Assembly: GCF_900129005.1 (NCBI RefSeq)
Contig: NZ_FQUN01000014.1
Location: 62,001-126,000, forward strand
Length of the DNA: 64,000 nucleotides
Origin: Leeuwenhoekiella marinoflava DSM 3653
GTDB lineage: Bacteria; Bacteroidota; Bacteroidia; Flavobacteriales; Flavobacteriaceae
Direction of reading: 5' to 3'
Part shown: one piece after another, positions 19,771 through 27,562 of the stretch
Numbering within the stretch: position 1 is the first letter of the stretch
Layout of the letters: every line of letters starts with the position of its first letter
Made by a program: the position numbers and the translations under genes
The notes under the pieces: model-generated
What the model was told of the DNA's origin: nothing
The model's input: only the letters and a program-made list of their open reading frames with translations
Database searches by the model: none

Positions 19771-19893
19771 ATGGGAAGCTTTAGACCTGGAAAATCTTTT
19801 AATGCAAAAATAAAAGCCTTTAGGGCTCAGTTTAGAGGAGTGAAAAATGTAGAATTTCTTAGTGTTGATCCAAGGAAACTTAAGAATTGCTAA
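19771..19893 (+). pseudogene. Transposase C-terminal relic (ISAon1-like)
   Basis: A 40-codon open stretch reads MGSFRPGKSFNAKIKAFRAQ then FRGVKNVEFLSVDPRKLKNC. The part SFNAKIKAFRAQFRGVKNVEF matches the C-terminal signature I know from ISAon1-type DDE transposases (ESFNAKIKAFRAQFRGVRNVEF). The rest of the element is not recognisable. It is in the flank just left of the island border. Confidence 0.5.
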
Positions 19894-19911
19894 TTAAAAT
19901 AAGCCAATTGA

Positions 19912-19941
19912 AAAAGGCTTCACATTGTTGTGAAGCCTTTT
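19912..19941 (-). terminator. Strong terminator at the left island border
   Basis: A perfect 13-base stem (AAAAGGCTTCACA with its complement) and a TTGT loop, ending exactly where the island's left repeat begins. In the empty site this hairpin would lie directly behind the tRNA gene (minus strand), so it is probably the tRNA's own terminator, now 31 kb away. Confidence 0.8.
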
Positions 19942-19989
19942 ATCAAGTAGCGAGAGGGGGGCACGATCCCCCGACCTCCGGGTTATGAA
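19942..19989. repeat. attL: 48-bp copy of the tRNA 3' half
   Basis: Identical over 48 bp to 51119-51166, which covers the 3' half of the intact tRNA gene (from the anticodon to 6 bp past the 3' end). This marks the left junction of an integrated element. Confidence 0.93.
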
Positions 19990-20099
19990 AATTCAAAATC
20001 GCACTCCAAATTACATAAAAAGTACTCAAAATCAATTAGTTAGATAAAATTCTATTTTACATAATATCAATTGATATCAAGGAAAATGGCAATTTGTTG

Positions 20100-20115
20100 T
20101 ACCTATGTTGTACCT
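20100..20115. repeat. Integrase arm-type repeat, left
   Basis: TACCTATGTTGTACCT is repeated exactly at 51061-51076 near the other end. In the left copy TTGTACC occurs twice in tandem (20096-20102 and 20107-20113). It lies between attL and the integrase gene, as integrase arm sites do. Confidence 0.5.
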
Positions 20116-20150
20116 AAAATTTAGTAATTTAATGGTCTAATTTTCAGATT

Positions 20151-21353
20151 ATGGCCTCTATTCAAACAGTACTTAGAAACAAACCAAATGCTAGATTGTT
20201 GTACCCAATCGCCATCAGAATTACAAAAGACAGAAAAACTTCCTACATTTTTACAGGCCAGTATATTGATAAAATGCAATGGAACCAGCAAAAAGGTTTG
20301 GTTAGGAAGTCACATCCTGACGCGATTTCCATTAACCAGCTTATTCTGTCAAAGTTGAGTGAAGCAAATAAGCGACTGCTTCTTGCAGAGTCCGAGAAAG
20401 AATATCAATCTGTTTCAGCTATTAAAACTAATATCGTAAAAAAAGATCGATTTGATTTTTTTAGTGCAGTAAAGATTCAATTGCGACGGCTTGAAGAGCG
20501 TGGTCAGTTTCATCAACGGGATGTTGTAAAAAGCAGAATGAATAAGTTCAAGGCTTTTGCCAAATCCGATAAATTACACTTCAATGAAATAACTGTTGAC
20601 CTTTTAAAACGTTTTGAAGCCTATCTTAAAAATGAGATTGGTTTAGCGCATCGCACTACAGTAAACTATATGATTGCAATAAGAACTATTTATAATATAG
20701 CAATAGGAGAGAAGTGGGCAGAACGTAATCATTATCCCTTTGGTAGAGGGGGTTATACTATTAAATTTCTAGAATCAGATAAAGTAGGGCTTAATGTCGA
20801 AGAAGTGAAACTTTTAGAAAATGCTCAAGGCTTAACTCCATCCCAACAGCATGCATTGAATATATGGTTAATCAGTTTTTACTTCGCAGGAATACGAGTA
20901 GGGGATGTATTGCAATTGAAATGGTCTGATTTTATTGACAATAGATTACGTTATAGAATGGGAAAAAACCAAAAGTTAGTTTCTTTAAAAATTCCTGAAA
21001 AGGCAAAACCTATACTAGAATATTATAAGAGTTTGGCTGAGGACGATTTTGTATTTCAGGAGTTACGTTTTGTAGATCCTAAAGATGCTAAAACACTCCG
21101 TACACGAATTAAAACGGTTACCCGCACCTGCAATCGTCATTTAAAAAAGATTGCTGAGCATCTAGGAATTTCTAAAAGCCTGAGTATGCATATCGCTCGT
21201 CATAGCTTTGGTAACATTTCCGGGAGTAAAATTCCCATTCAAATGTTACAGAAATTATACCGGCATTCATCAGTGACTACTACGATTATGTATCAATCCA
21301 ATTTCATGCAGGATGATGTAGATGATGCATTAGATAGTGTGGTGAATTTCTAA
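20151..21353 (+). CDS. Tyrosine recombinase / site-specific integrase
   Basis: A 400-residue integrase of the Bacteroidetes type with an Arm-DNA-binding domain (residues 1-85), a phage-integrase SAM-like domain (approx. 95-195) and a catalytic domain. Catalytic residues are visible: Arg in FYFAGIRVGDVLQLKWSD, the His-x-x-Arg box in SMHIARHSFGNISG, the second His in LYRHSSVTTT and the Tyr in IMYQS. It reads inward from attL. The promoter must lie within 20116-20150. It should catalyse integration at, and excision from, the 48-bp repeats. Confidence 0.97.
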   Translation: MASIQTVLRNKPNARLLYPIAIRITKDRKTSYIFTGQYIDKMQWNQQKGLVRKSHPDAISINQLILSKLSEANKRLLLAESEKEYQSVSAIKTNIVKKDRFDFFSAVKIQLRRLEERGQFHQRDVVKSRMNKFKAFAKSDKLHFNEITVDLLKRFEAYLKNEIGLAHRTTVNYMIAIRTIYNIAIGEKWAERNHYPFGRGGYTIKFLESDKVGLNVEEVKLLENAQGLTPSQQHALNIWLISFYFAGIRVGDVLQLKWSDFIDNRLRYRMGKNQKLVSLKIPEKAKPILEYYKSLAEDDFVFQELRFVDPKDAKTLRTRIKTVTRTCNRHLKKIAEHLGISKSLSMHIARHSFGNISGSKIPIQMLQKLYRHSSVTTTIMYQSNFMQDDVDDALDSVVNF

Positions 21354-21444
21354 TCTTTTCTAAAGCAGAGCAAATTCTAGTTCGGAAAATAAAAGTAATT
21401 TAGAGTTCTTAGCAAGCTATTTTTTAGAATTTGAAATTAAATAT

Positions 21445-21687
21445 ATGCATATGGATAAACTTTCAAAATACGAAGTATACATCATCAGCGCACTAGCGCA
21501 CGGAGCTACCATCATCCAGACGAGAAAAGTATTACGTCATTATAAGTTAAGACCTTATTCTGAAAGTAGCATCGATAAAAAACTCTCTGAGCTTCGTAAA
21601 CGATACCAGTGCAAAACAACCTTTCAATTGATCTATAAATTGAGAAATAGAGTAGAGACGATGGATCTTGAGGAGGTTTTAAAGTAA
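21445..21687 (+). CDS. Small helix-turn-helix protein, 80 aa
   Basis: Not assigned to a family with certainty. The all-helical sequence (LSKYEVYIISALAHGATIIQTRKVLRHYKLRPYSESSIDKKLSELRKRYQCKTTFQLIYKL) resembles the LuxR/GerE-type DNA-binding fold, with SSIDKKLSELRKRYQC as the recognition-helix region. It follows the integrase on the same strand and is closed by a near-perfect terminator, so it may be expressed with it and could be a directionality or regulatory factor. That role is speculation. Confidence 0.6.
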   Translation: MHMDKLSKYEVYIISALAHGATIIQTRKVLRHYKLRPYSESSIDKKLSELRKRYQCKTTFQLIYKLRNRVETMDLEEVLK

Positions 21688-21690
21688 TTT

Positions 21691-21726
21691 AGATGTCCAG
21701 TTTTTTATAGAAAAAACTGGACATCT
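21691..21726. terminator. Bidirectional terminator, 16-base perfect stem
   Basis: AGATGTCCAGTTTTTT pairs fully with its complement around ATAG, directly after the small helix-turn-helix gene. It also faces the 3' end of hsdR on the other strand. Confidence 0.85.
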
Positions 21727-21874
21727 AATAATTGAAAAGTTAGAAATTTGCGGGCATCTATGGGGGCTCACAGCTATATATAAAGCTTACACCTACACTA
21801 GCTTTGATATGAGGGTTAGTATAAGTTCAGATATTGATCGTCTTGATAAAGAGTATTCAAAAACTTCATATTCT

Positions 21875-24800
21875 TTAGACCCTATTCTTCTTATAGTTTT
21901 CAGCTTGCTCGAATATTTCAGAATAGACTTCATCGCGTTCAACTGGAGGATATCCAAATTCATCCAATAAAAGAATAAGACCAACCTTCAAAGCCGACTT
22001 GATATCCTCACGCTTATTCCAATCTGGAAATTTAGCTTGACTATCTACGAGCTCCTTTACTTTTTTTGCCAGGTCGATCATTTTCTCTTTAGGGTAGGAA
22101 AAATCATACTTGGCACATAATTCCTTTAAAATATCGTAAAATGCTTTGACCTCAAAATCAATTCCTAGATCATCACCAGATTTAAATTCTTTGTAAACAT
22201 CCCAAATCAAATCAGTAAGCTGATCGGCCATCTCTTCATACACCTCGCTACGAAGCACATTGTTTTCATCTCTTTGATTGTATTTATGAACTAAGGCTTC
22301 CATTTTTTTAGAGAAGTCGGTTCCTTTTACCTTATTCACTTTTTTCATTTCTCCAATAGCACGGGCTAAGAGCTGCTGAAGCAATTTAATTTTAGTATTG
22401 GGCAATTTGATTTTGTCAATTTTGGCAAGATAATCTTCATCAAATAAGTCTTGCTCCTTTTCTACATCTTCCCCGAGTTTAAATATTTCATCAACGCCAT
22501 CACTTTGTAGGGCATCTTTAATCATATCCCTTACTCTTGCGTTCATTTGAGCGGTGTCTGGGGCATCACCTTTAGTCAGTTTAAAAACAATAGAGCGTAT
22601 TGCGAGATAAAAATGGGTGTAGTCTCTTTCTAGCTGTGTAAGTTCCTCACTACCTGCACAAATATCATAGGCAGCTTTAAGTCTTTTCACTAAACCCATA
22701 AATCGTGTCTCCAGCTCTTTAGTACGCTGTACAAATTCAGCAGCCATATTGAGTGTGTTCAATTGCTGAAGAGGTGTTCCATTAAAATAGGCTGAGCCGT
22801 CAAATTTGTGAAGGATTTTTGCAATTAAATCTAAATGATTCCGGACGATAATCAATGATTGTTTTATGTCCTCAAAATTGTCCTTATCACCTTCTGAATA
22901 TTTCTTGAGGGCTAAGTTCATCTGCTTTTTGATACCTATATAATCTACTACAAGCCCCTTATTCTTACCACTGAATTTTCGATTAACCCTTGAGATTGTT
23001 TGGATTAGATTATGCTGTTGTATAGGTTTGTCAATATAAATGCTATCTAAAAAGGGCACATCAAAACCTGTTAGCCACATATCCACAACGATGGCTATTT
23101 TAAAATTGGACTTTTCATTTTTAAATTGCCGATCCAGTTCCTTTCGATAATCTTTTGTGCCTAATAACTCATACATTTCTTTTGGGTCATCTTTCCCGCG
23201 TGTCATAATCATTTTGATACGCTCCATAGGTTTGATTTCCCGCTTATCTTTATCAGTTAAAACAGCTCCTTCTTCAGCGACTCGTTTTTCATTCCATTCT
23301 GGGCGTAAGGCTATGACATTCTTGTAAAAGGCATAGGCGATTTCTCTGCTACTGCAAACAAACATGGCTTTCCCTTTGACAGTAGCTCCTTCGTTTAATC
23401 GACTCTCATAGTGTTTTACAAAGTCAGCAGCCAATTCTTGAAGGCGATCAGGATCTCCTAATATGGCATTCATATTAGCCGATTCTTTTTTACTTTGTTC
23501 TACCTGATATTCGTTAGCACCTTCTTCTTCGGCAACTTGATAATACTCCTCAATTTTTTGAAGCTCACTGTTGTGTAAAGCGATTTTTGCAGCTCTACCT
23601 TCATAAACGATTCGTACGGTAATCTCATCTTTTACCGACTCTGTCATAGTGTAGGCATCCACTACTTTCCCAAAAACATCAAGAGTAGCATCAATAGGAG
23701 TACCCGTAAAACCTACATAGGTGGCATTAGGTAACGAATCGTGTAAGTATTTAGCAAATCCGTAGGTCTTTTTTACACCCTGTTCAGTAACGCGTACCTT
23801 TTGGTCCAGATTGGTTTGACTCCGGTGGGCTTCGTCTGAAATGCAGACAATATTTGTGCGATCAGTGAGTAATTCGATATCTTCTGTGAACTTATGAATG
23901 GTAGTCAAAAAAACACCGCCACTCGCTCTGCCTTGCAATAAATCCCTGAGGTCTGCGCGGCTTTCCACACTTTGGATGGTATTGTCCCCAATAAACGTTT
24001 TTGCATTGGTAAATTGTCCAGAAAGTTGGTCGTCTAAATCCGTTCGGTCTGTGATGAGAACAATGGTGGGGTTTTCAAAATAGGCACTTTTCATCAAAAG
24101 CCTGGTGAGGTAGAGCATCGTGTAGCTTTTACCGCTACCTGTAGCGCCAAAATAGGTACCTCCTTTACCATCACCTTCTGGTTTTTGGGCTATTTTAATG
24201 GTTTCGTATAAGGCTCTGGCTGCATAATATTGCGGATATCTACAGACGATCTTTTCATCTTTTTTTGAAGTATCAGGGATATAAATAAAGTTCTGAATAA
24301 CATCCCTTAAACGATTTTGATGTAGCATTCCTTGAATTAAGGTAAACATACTGTCAATGCCGTCAACATCTTTAGCCAATCCTGAAATACGTCGCCAGGC
24401 ATATAAAAATTCATAAGGTGCAAAAAAAGATCCCGCTTTCGTATTAACGCCATCGCTGATGACACAAAAAGCATTGTATTTAAAGAGCTCAGGGATATCC
24501 CGTTTATATCTTGTGGTAAGTTGCACATAGGCATCATGGATTGTGCAATTTTCTTGTATAGCTGTTTTAAATTCAAATACCACAACTGGAATACCATTGA
24601 CATAAATAATGCCATCGGGTATTCTTTTTTGAGAGCCCAAGATTTCTAATTGATTTACAAACCGATAGGTGTTTACATTCTCATCAGAATAATCAATAAG
24701 ATAGATCCAAATATCTTTTTGGCTCCGGTCTTCGCGTTTAAAGCTAAAGCCGTCTGAAAGCCAGAGCATGGCTTTTTTGTTTGATTCGTATAAATCAGAT

Positions 24801-25015
24801 GCAGGTAAGGTTTTTAACTGAAGCACGATAGACTGGGCTTCTGTAAGGGTCAGCCCATCACTTTGATATCGATTAAGCAAATACTCCAGTAAATCATCTT
24901 CCAGAAGTACTTCTTCGGGTAAACGTTTTAACGTGTTGCCCAAAAAATGAGGGTAACCTTCATCTCCCAATAATGCTGTAAATGCTTCCTCTAACTTTGC
25001 TTCTGTAAATTTCAT
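21875..25015 (-). CDS. hsdR: Type I restriction enzyme R subunit
   Basis: A full-length 1,046-residue HsdR, the motor and nuclease subunit of a type I restriction system. The N-terminal nuclease motif is seen (PDGIIYVNGIPVVVFEFKTA, D-ExK), then Walker A (FGATGSGKSYTMLYL), the DEAH-like box (ISDEAHRSQ), a GFTGTP helicase motif, and the helicase C-terminal part (DMWLTGFDVPFLDSIYIDKP, then TISRVNRKF). No hsdM exists in the window and the only hsdS is a fragment at 29832-30239, so this subunit has no visible methylase or specificity partner. It overlaps the upstream AlbA-type gene by 4 bp (ATGA), indicating coupled translation. Confidence 0.95.
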   Translation of the reverse strand: MKFTEAKLEEAFTALLGDEGYPHFLGNTLKRLPEEVLLEDDLLEYLLNRYQSDGLTLTEAQSIVLQLKTLPASDLYESNKKAMLWLSDGFSFKREDRSQKDIWIYLIDYSDENVNTYRFVNQLEILGSQKRIPDGIIYVNGIPVVVFEFKTAIQENCTIHDAYVQLTTRYKRDIPELFKYNAFCVISDGVNTKAGSFFAPYEFLYAWRRISGLAKDVDGIDSMFTLIQGMLHQNRLRDVIQNFIYIPDTSKKDEKIVCRYPQYYAARALYETIKIAQKPEGDGKGGTYFGATGSGKSYTMLYLTRLLMKSAYFENPTIVLITDRTDLDDQLSGQFTNAKTFIGDNTIQSVESRADLRDLLQGRASGGVFLTTIHKFTEDIELLTDRTNIVCISDEAHRSQTNLDQKVRVTEQGVKKTYGFAKYLHDSLPNATYVGFTGTPIDATLDVFGKVVDAYTMTESVKDEITVRIVYEGRAAKIALHNSELQKIEEYYQVAEEEGANEYQVEQSKKESANMNAILGDPDRLQELAADFVKHYESRLNEGATVKGKAMFVCSSREIAYAFYKNVIALRPEWNEKRVAEEGAVLTDKDKREIKPMERIKMIMTRGKDDPKEMYELLGTKDYRKELDRQFKNEKSNFKIAIVVDMWLTGFDVPFLDSIYIDKPIQQHNLIQTISRVNRKFSGKNKGLVVDYIGIKKQMNLALKKYSEGDKDNFEDIKQSLIIVRNHLDLIAKILHKFDGSAYFNGTPLQQLNTLNMAAEFVQRTKELETRFMGLVKRLKAAYDICAGSEELTQLERDYTHFYLAIRSIVFKLTKGDAPDTAQMNARVRDMIKDALQSDGVDEIFKLGEDVEKEQDLFDEDYLAKIDKIKLPNTKIKLLQQLLARAIGEMKKVNKVKGTDFSKKMEALVHKYNQRDENNVLRSEVYEEMADQLTDLIWDVYKEFKSGDDLGIDFEVKAFYDILKELCAKYDFSYPKEKMIDLAKKVKELVDSQAKFPDWNKREDIKSALKVGLILLLDEFGYPPVERDEVYSEIFEQAENYKKNRV

Positions 25016-26352
25016 AAGCTTATAAACGTTCTTCCTTTTTCTGTAAGTCTATATTTTTGGTTGCTGCTTTTGGGTTTATCAGGGATTGTAAGTTCAATTA
25101 AATTTAAGTCAAGAGCCGGTTGAATATACACTTTACGAAAGTGTTCTCGATCTGAAAGTCCTAGTTTATCCTGTAAATCCTGTCTTTTATGTTCACCGTC
25201 AAACAGGTTTAGTAGCTCTTGAACTTGCGGGGTGACTTGCGGGGTGACTTGCGGGGTGACATGCGGGGTAACTTGTTCTGCAGCAGGAAATGTCATGCGT
25301 AGAAAATTATCAGAAAAGTGAAAACAGTCTTTGCTATAGGCCGAAAGTATTCTTGGAATCCCGGAACCTAACTGTTCTACCAAATCAAGATCTTTAAAAA
25401 CACGCATCAATTCCTTGTTACGCGGGACTGAAAAACCTTCAAAAAATTCACGTTCACTCAAACCTTCGGGTAAAGCGCCAGCCGAAGTAATCTCTATACG
25501 ATCCGTAAAGAATTCAAACTTAGGTGCAATCTCACGGGTATAATCGTTGTGGACAAAGGCGTTAATTATTGCTTCGCGTAGGGCAATAGGATTCCAAAGC
25601 CGTTTTTCTATACGTTCTTTTGAAGTAATCTGCGTTAATGTACGGTTTTCAAGAGCTATTTTATCCAATACATTTTTAGTAGCCTTGATAATCGATACAT
25701 ACCCATACTCATTGCTTTCTGCTAAATCTACACGGGAATCCTTGTTGTACTTAGCAACTTTAACTGAAATGTTATTTTGATCGGCCAGGAGGTAAGCAGC
25801 ATAGTTGAGATCGCCTTGTGGAGTGAGGAGTTCTAGGTTTTTTAAATACTGCTTATTGAGGGGTTTGTTTTTCTCCTGATAGTAAATGCGCAATTGTTCA
25901 AAGTTCAGATCCTGACGGTTTGCTTTGATCTTGCCTATAGAATCACGGGTACGGGAAGCAAACAGTTCCTCAATCATGCGTTGGGGCATAGGCTCTGCAG
26001 CTGTCCCAATACGTAGGTAACTGCCTTTCTCAGTCAACCCATACTTTTTCTTGAAATAGGGTTTTTCGCTACCACTGGCCACTATGATTTTAATGATTGT
26101 TTTACTGTCTTTTTCTTCTGCCACCACGTCAAATAAGCCCATAGCCGAAGGGGAGATGTTGTTTTTAATACGGTCTTTTATTTTAAGCATATCGGCATCC
26201 GGGTCTGCTACACCTAGGGTGTTGGCGTGTTTATCAATACCAATATAAACCAAACCGCCCTCATGGTAGTTTAAAAAGGCTACCACTTCTTTTTCCAAAT
26301 CTACCTCTTTGGTGAGTTGAGCTTTGTATTCTATGCGGTTGGTCTCTGTCAT
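25012..26352 (-). CDS. AlbA_2/Schlafen-type ATP-binding protein with winged helix
   Basis: A 446-residue protein. Residues 1-125 form the AlbA_2 (Schlafen-like, nucleic-acid-binding) domain (EVVAFLNYHEGGLVYIGIDKHANTLGV). Residues approx. 250-350 form the HATPase_c_4 domain (LREAIINAFVHNDYTREIAPKFEFFTDRIEITSAGALPEGL, then LGSGIPRILSAY). The end is a winged helix. A low-complexity linker of repeated VTPQ/VTPH units joins the last two parts. Such genes are frequent companions inside type I restriction operons; proposed roles are regulatory or defence-related. It is followed by hsdR with a 4-bp overlap. Confidence 0.85.
   Translation of the reverse strand: MTETNRIEYKAQLTKEVDLEKEVVAFLNYHEGGLVYIGIDKHANTLGVADPDADMLKIKDRIKNNISPSAMGLFDVVAEEKDSKTIIKIIVASGSEKPYFKKKYGLTEKGSYLRIGTAAEPMPQRMIEELFASRTRDSIGKIKANRQDLNFEQLRIYYQEKNKPLNKQYLKNLELLTPQGDLNYAAYLLADQNNISVKVAKYNKDSRVDLAESNEYGYVSIIKATKNVLDKIALENRTLTQITSKERIEKRLWNPIALREAIINAFVHNDYTREIAPKFEFFTDRIEITSAGALPEGLSEREFFEGFSVPRNKELMRVFKDLDLVEQLGSGIPRILSAYSKDCFHFSDNFLRMTFPAAEQVTPHVTPQVTPQVTPQVQELLNLFDGEHKRQDLQDKLGLSDREHFRKVYIQPALDLNLIELTIPDKPKSSNQKYRLTEKGRTFISL
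25223..25270 (-). repeat. Four 12-bp tandem repeats inside the AlbA_2 gene
   Basis: Unit ACTTGCGGGGTG on the plus strand, three exact copies and one with two changes, encoding repeated VTPQ/VTPH. Copy-number change would alter linker length by four residues without breaking the frame. Confidence 0.85.
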
Positions 26353-26358
26353 ATTTCT

Positions 26359-26635
26359 TTATTCTTTTCCTTCGAAATCGGATTCAATTTTTTGCGTTTT
26401 CCCCGCTATAGCACCGTGGCGCTTGGTTGTTTCCAATTTGGAAATAACCAGTTCCTTTTGCAGCTCACCGCTTTCAAAAATATTACTTAAATGCTTACTG
26501 ATGGCGGGCATCCCCAACCGAAAACAATTCAGCCATTGCTTTTTGGGTTAGCCAAATGCTTTCTTCCATTAATACCACATCCAAACGGACGTCGCCAGAA
26601 GGTGTAGTGTATGGTAAAAAATTAGTTTTATCCAT
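26359..26635 (-). pseudogene. RhuM-family relic, frameshifted and truncated
   Basis: From an ATG at 26635 the frame reads MDKTNFLPYTTPSGDVRLDV then VLMEESIWLTQKAMAELF, a clear RhuM N-terminus. The family pattern then continues in another frame (MPAISKHLSNIFESGELQKE, LVISKLETTKRHGAIAGKTQ) to a TAA at 26359. The shift coincides with an A4 tract (26521-26524). Full RhuM proteins are about 330 residues, so over two thirds are gone. RhuM genes often sit in type I restriction operons, fitting the surrounding remains. Confidence 0.75.
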
Positions 26636-26639
26636 AACT

Positions 26640-26675
26640 TAAAGCTTTATATGCTATACGGCTGGTTTCTGTCAT
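26640..26675 (-). pseudogene. Duplicate 5' end of an AlbA_2-type gene
   Basis: From an ATG at 26675 the minus strand reads MTETSRIAYKA and then a stop. This matches the start of the intact AlbA_2 gene at 26352 (MTETNRIEYKA), and the preceding bases are also similar. The RhuM relic is therefore flanked by two copies of this start, as after a duplication and deletion. Confidence 0.6.
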
Positions 26676-26701
26676 ATTATCTTTTTATTCTAAGTAGATG
26701 A

Positions 26702-27562
26702 CTAATATTCTTTTTTGTACCCAAAGGCTCTAAATATAAATTTTTGGAACATTGCTTTCAACTTCGGGATAATATTTCCTAATAGGCCAACGCCTCCTAT
26801 TCCTATAATTAGTCCAACTTCATTAATTTTCGATTTAATATTTTCTGGCAAAGAGTGTAATAATTTAAATGCTCCAATTAAAAGGATTAGCAACAAAGTA
26901 TTGTAAACTAAATATGTAAAAATATTAATTCGCCTTTTAAAGCGAGTTTCAAATTCTATTAAACGAGATACTTCATCTGTATCCCTAGGTAGCTTAAATT
27001 TGATTATAATATCAAATGCTCGATAATACAGAATACGTATAAAATCGTTATTAAATGATTCTTTTGTATCGCTCATTGCACTATATGCTTCATTCAACTG
27101 GTCATTCGTTATTTTAGATTTATCCAGCAAAAACAGGAATACCAAAATCATAGACTGGTTATTGGCTTTACTTTGATAGTTACCGGTCATTAAATTTTCA
27201 AAAGTGGTTGTAGTTTTACTTTTTGCTCTGTTTCGAATAACACCAAAAAGCCAGTCTTTATTACAATCAAACTTTAGCACTCCAATTACCAAAGTAAAGA
27301 TCAGGAAGTCATCATGCACAAATGGTGCAGCAGAGTTCTCGGATACTTTCCGCTTTGATATTTTTATATACTGTTTATTAAAATCTGCCTTGGCATTCTT
27401 TTTTATTCCTTGTATAGAAGAGTAGTAGATAGCATCTGTTTCAGAAATCTCATTTGGCTGAGCTGCCAAGTCTTCATCAGACACCAAAGCAAAAAGAGCC
27501 TTTTGTTTAGGCTGGTCTGTGAAGCTACTTAAATAACTATGCTTCTCTTCTATAAAAACCAT
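26702..27562 (-). CDS. Membrane protein paired with the Argonaute, putative effector
   Basis: A 286-residue protein with a soluble helical N-terminal part (residues 1-205; contains ENLMTGNYQSKANNQSMILVFLFLL and FNNDFIRILYYRAFDIIIKF) and two membrane helices near the C-terminus (approx. 214-236, FTYLVYNTLLLILLIGAF; approx. 247-266, EVGLIIGIGGVGLLGNIIP), ending in a basic tail. No enzyme motif is seen. It starts 13 bp before the stop of the Argonaute gene with a good ribosome binding site (GAGGAAAAA), so the two are translated together. Dead long Argonautes are known to be encoded with nuclease, SIR2 or membrane effectors that kill or arrest infected cells; a membrane-damaging effector is the best inference. 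Confidence 0.7.
   Translation of the reverse strand: MVFIEEKHSYLSSFTDQPKQKALFALVSDEDLAAQPNEISETDAIYYSSIQGIKKNAKADFNKQYIKISKRKVSENSAAPFVHDDFLIFTLVIGVLKFDCNKDWLFGVIRNRAKSKTTTTFENLMTGNYQSKANNQSMILVFLFLLDKSKITNDQLNEAYSAMSDTKESFNNDFIRILYYRAFDIIIKFKLPRDTDEVSRLIEFETRFKRRINIFTYLVYNTLLLILLIGAFKLLHSLPENIKSKINEVGLIIGIGGVGLLGNIIPKLKAMFQKFIFRAFGYKKEY

Noticed and set aside
19942-19989. Second tRNA gene
   Set aside because: Only the 3' half is present; the sequence departs from the tRNA after the anticodon loop. It is the att repeat.
26324-26551. 75-aa plus-strand gene
   Set aside because: It lies opposite the RhuM relic, whose minus-strand translation matches a known family.
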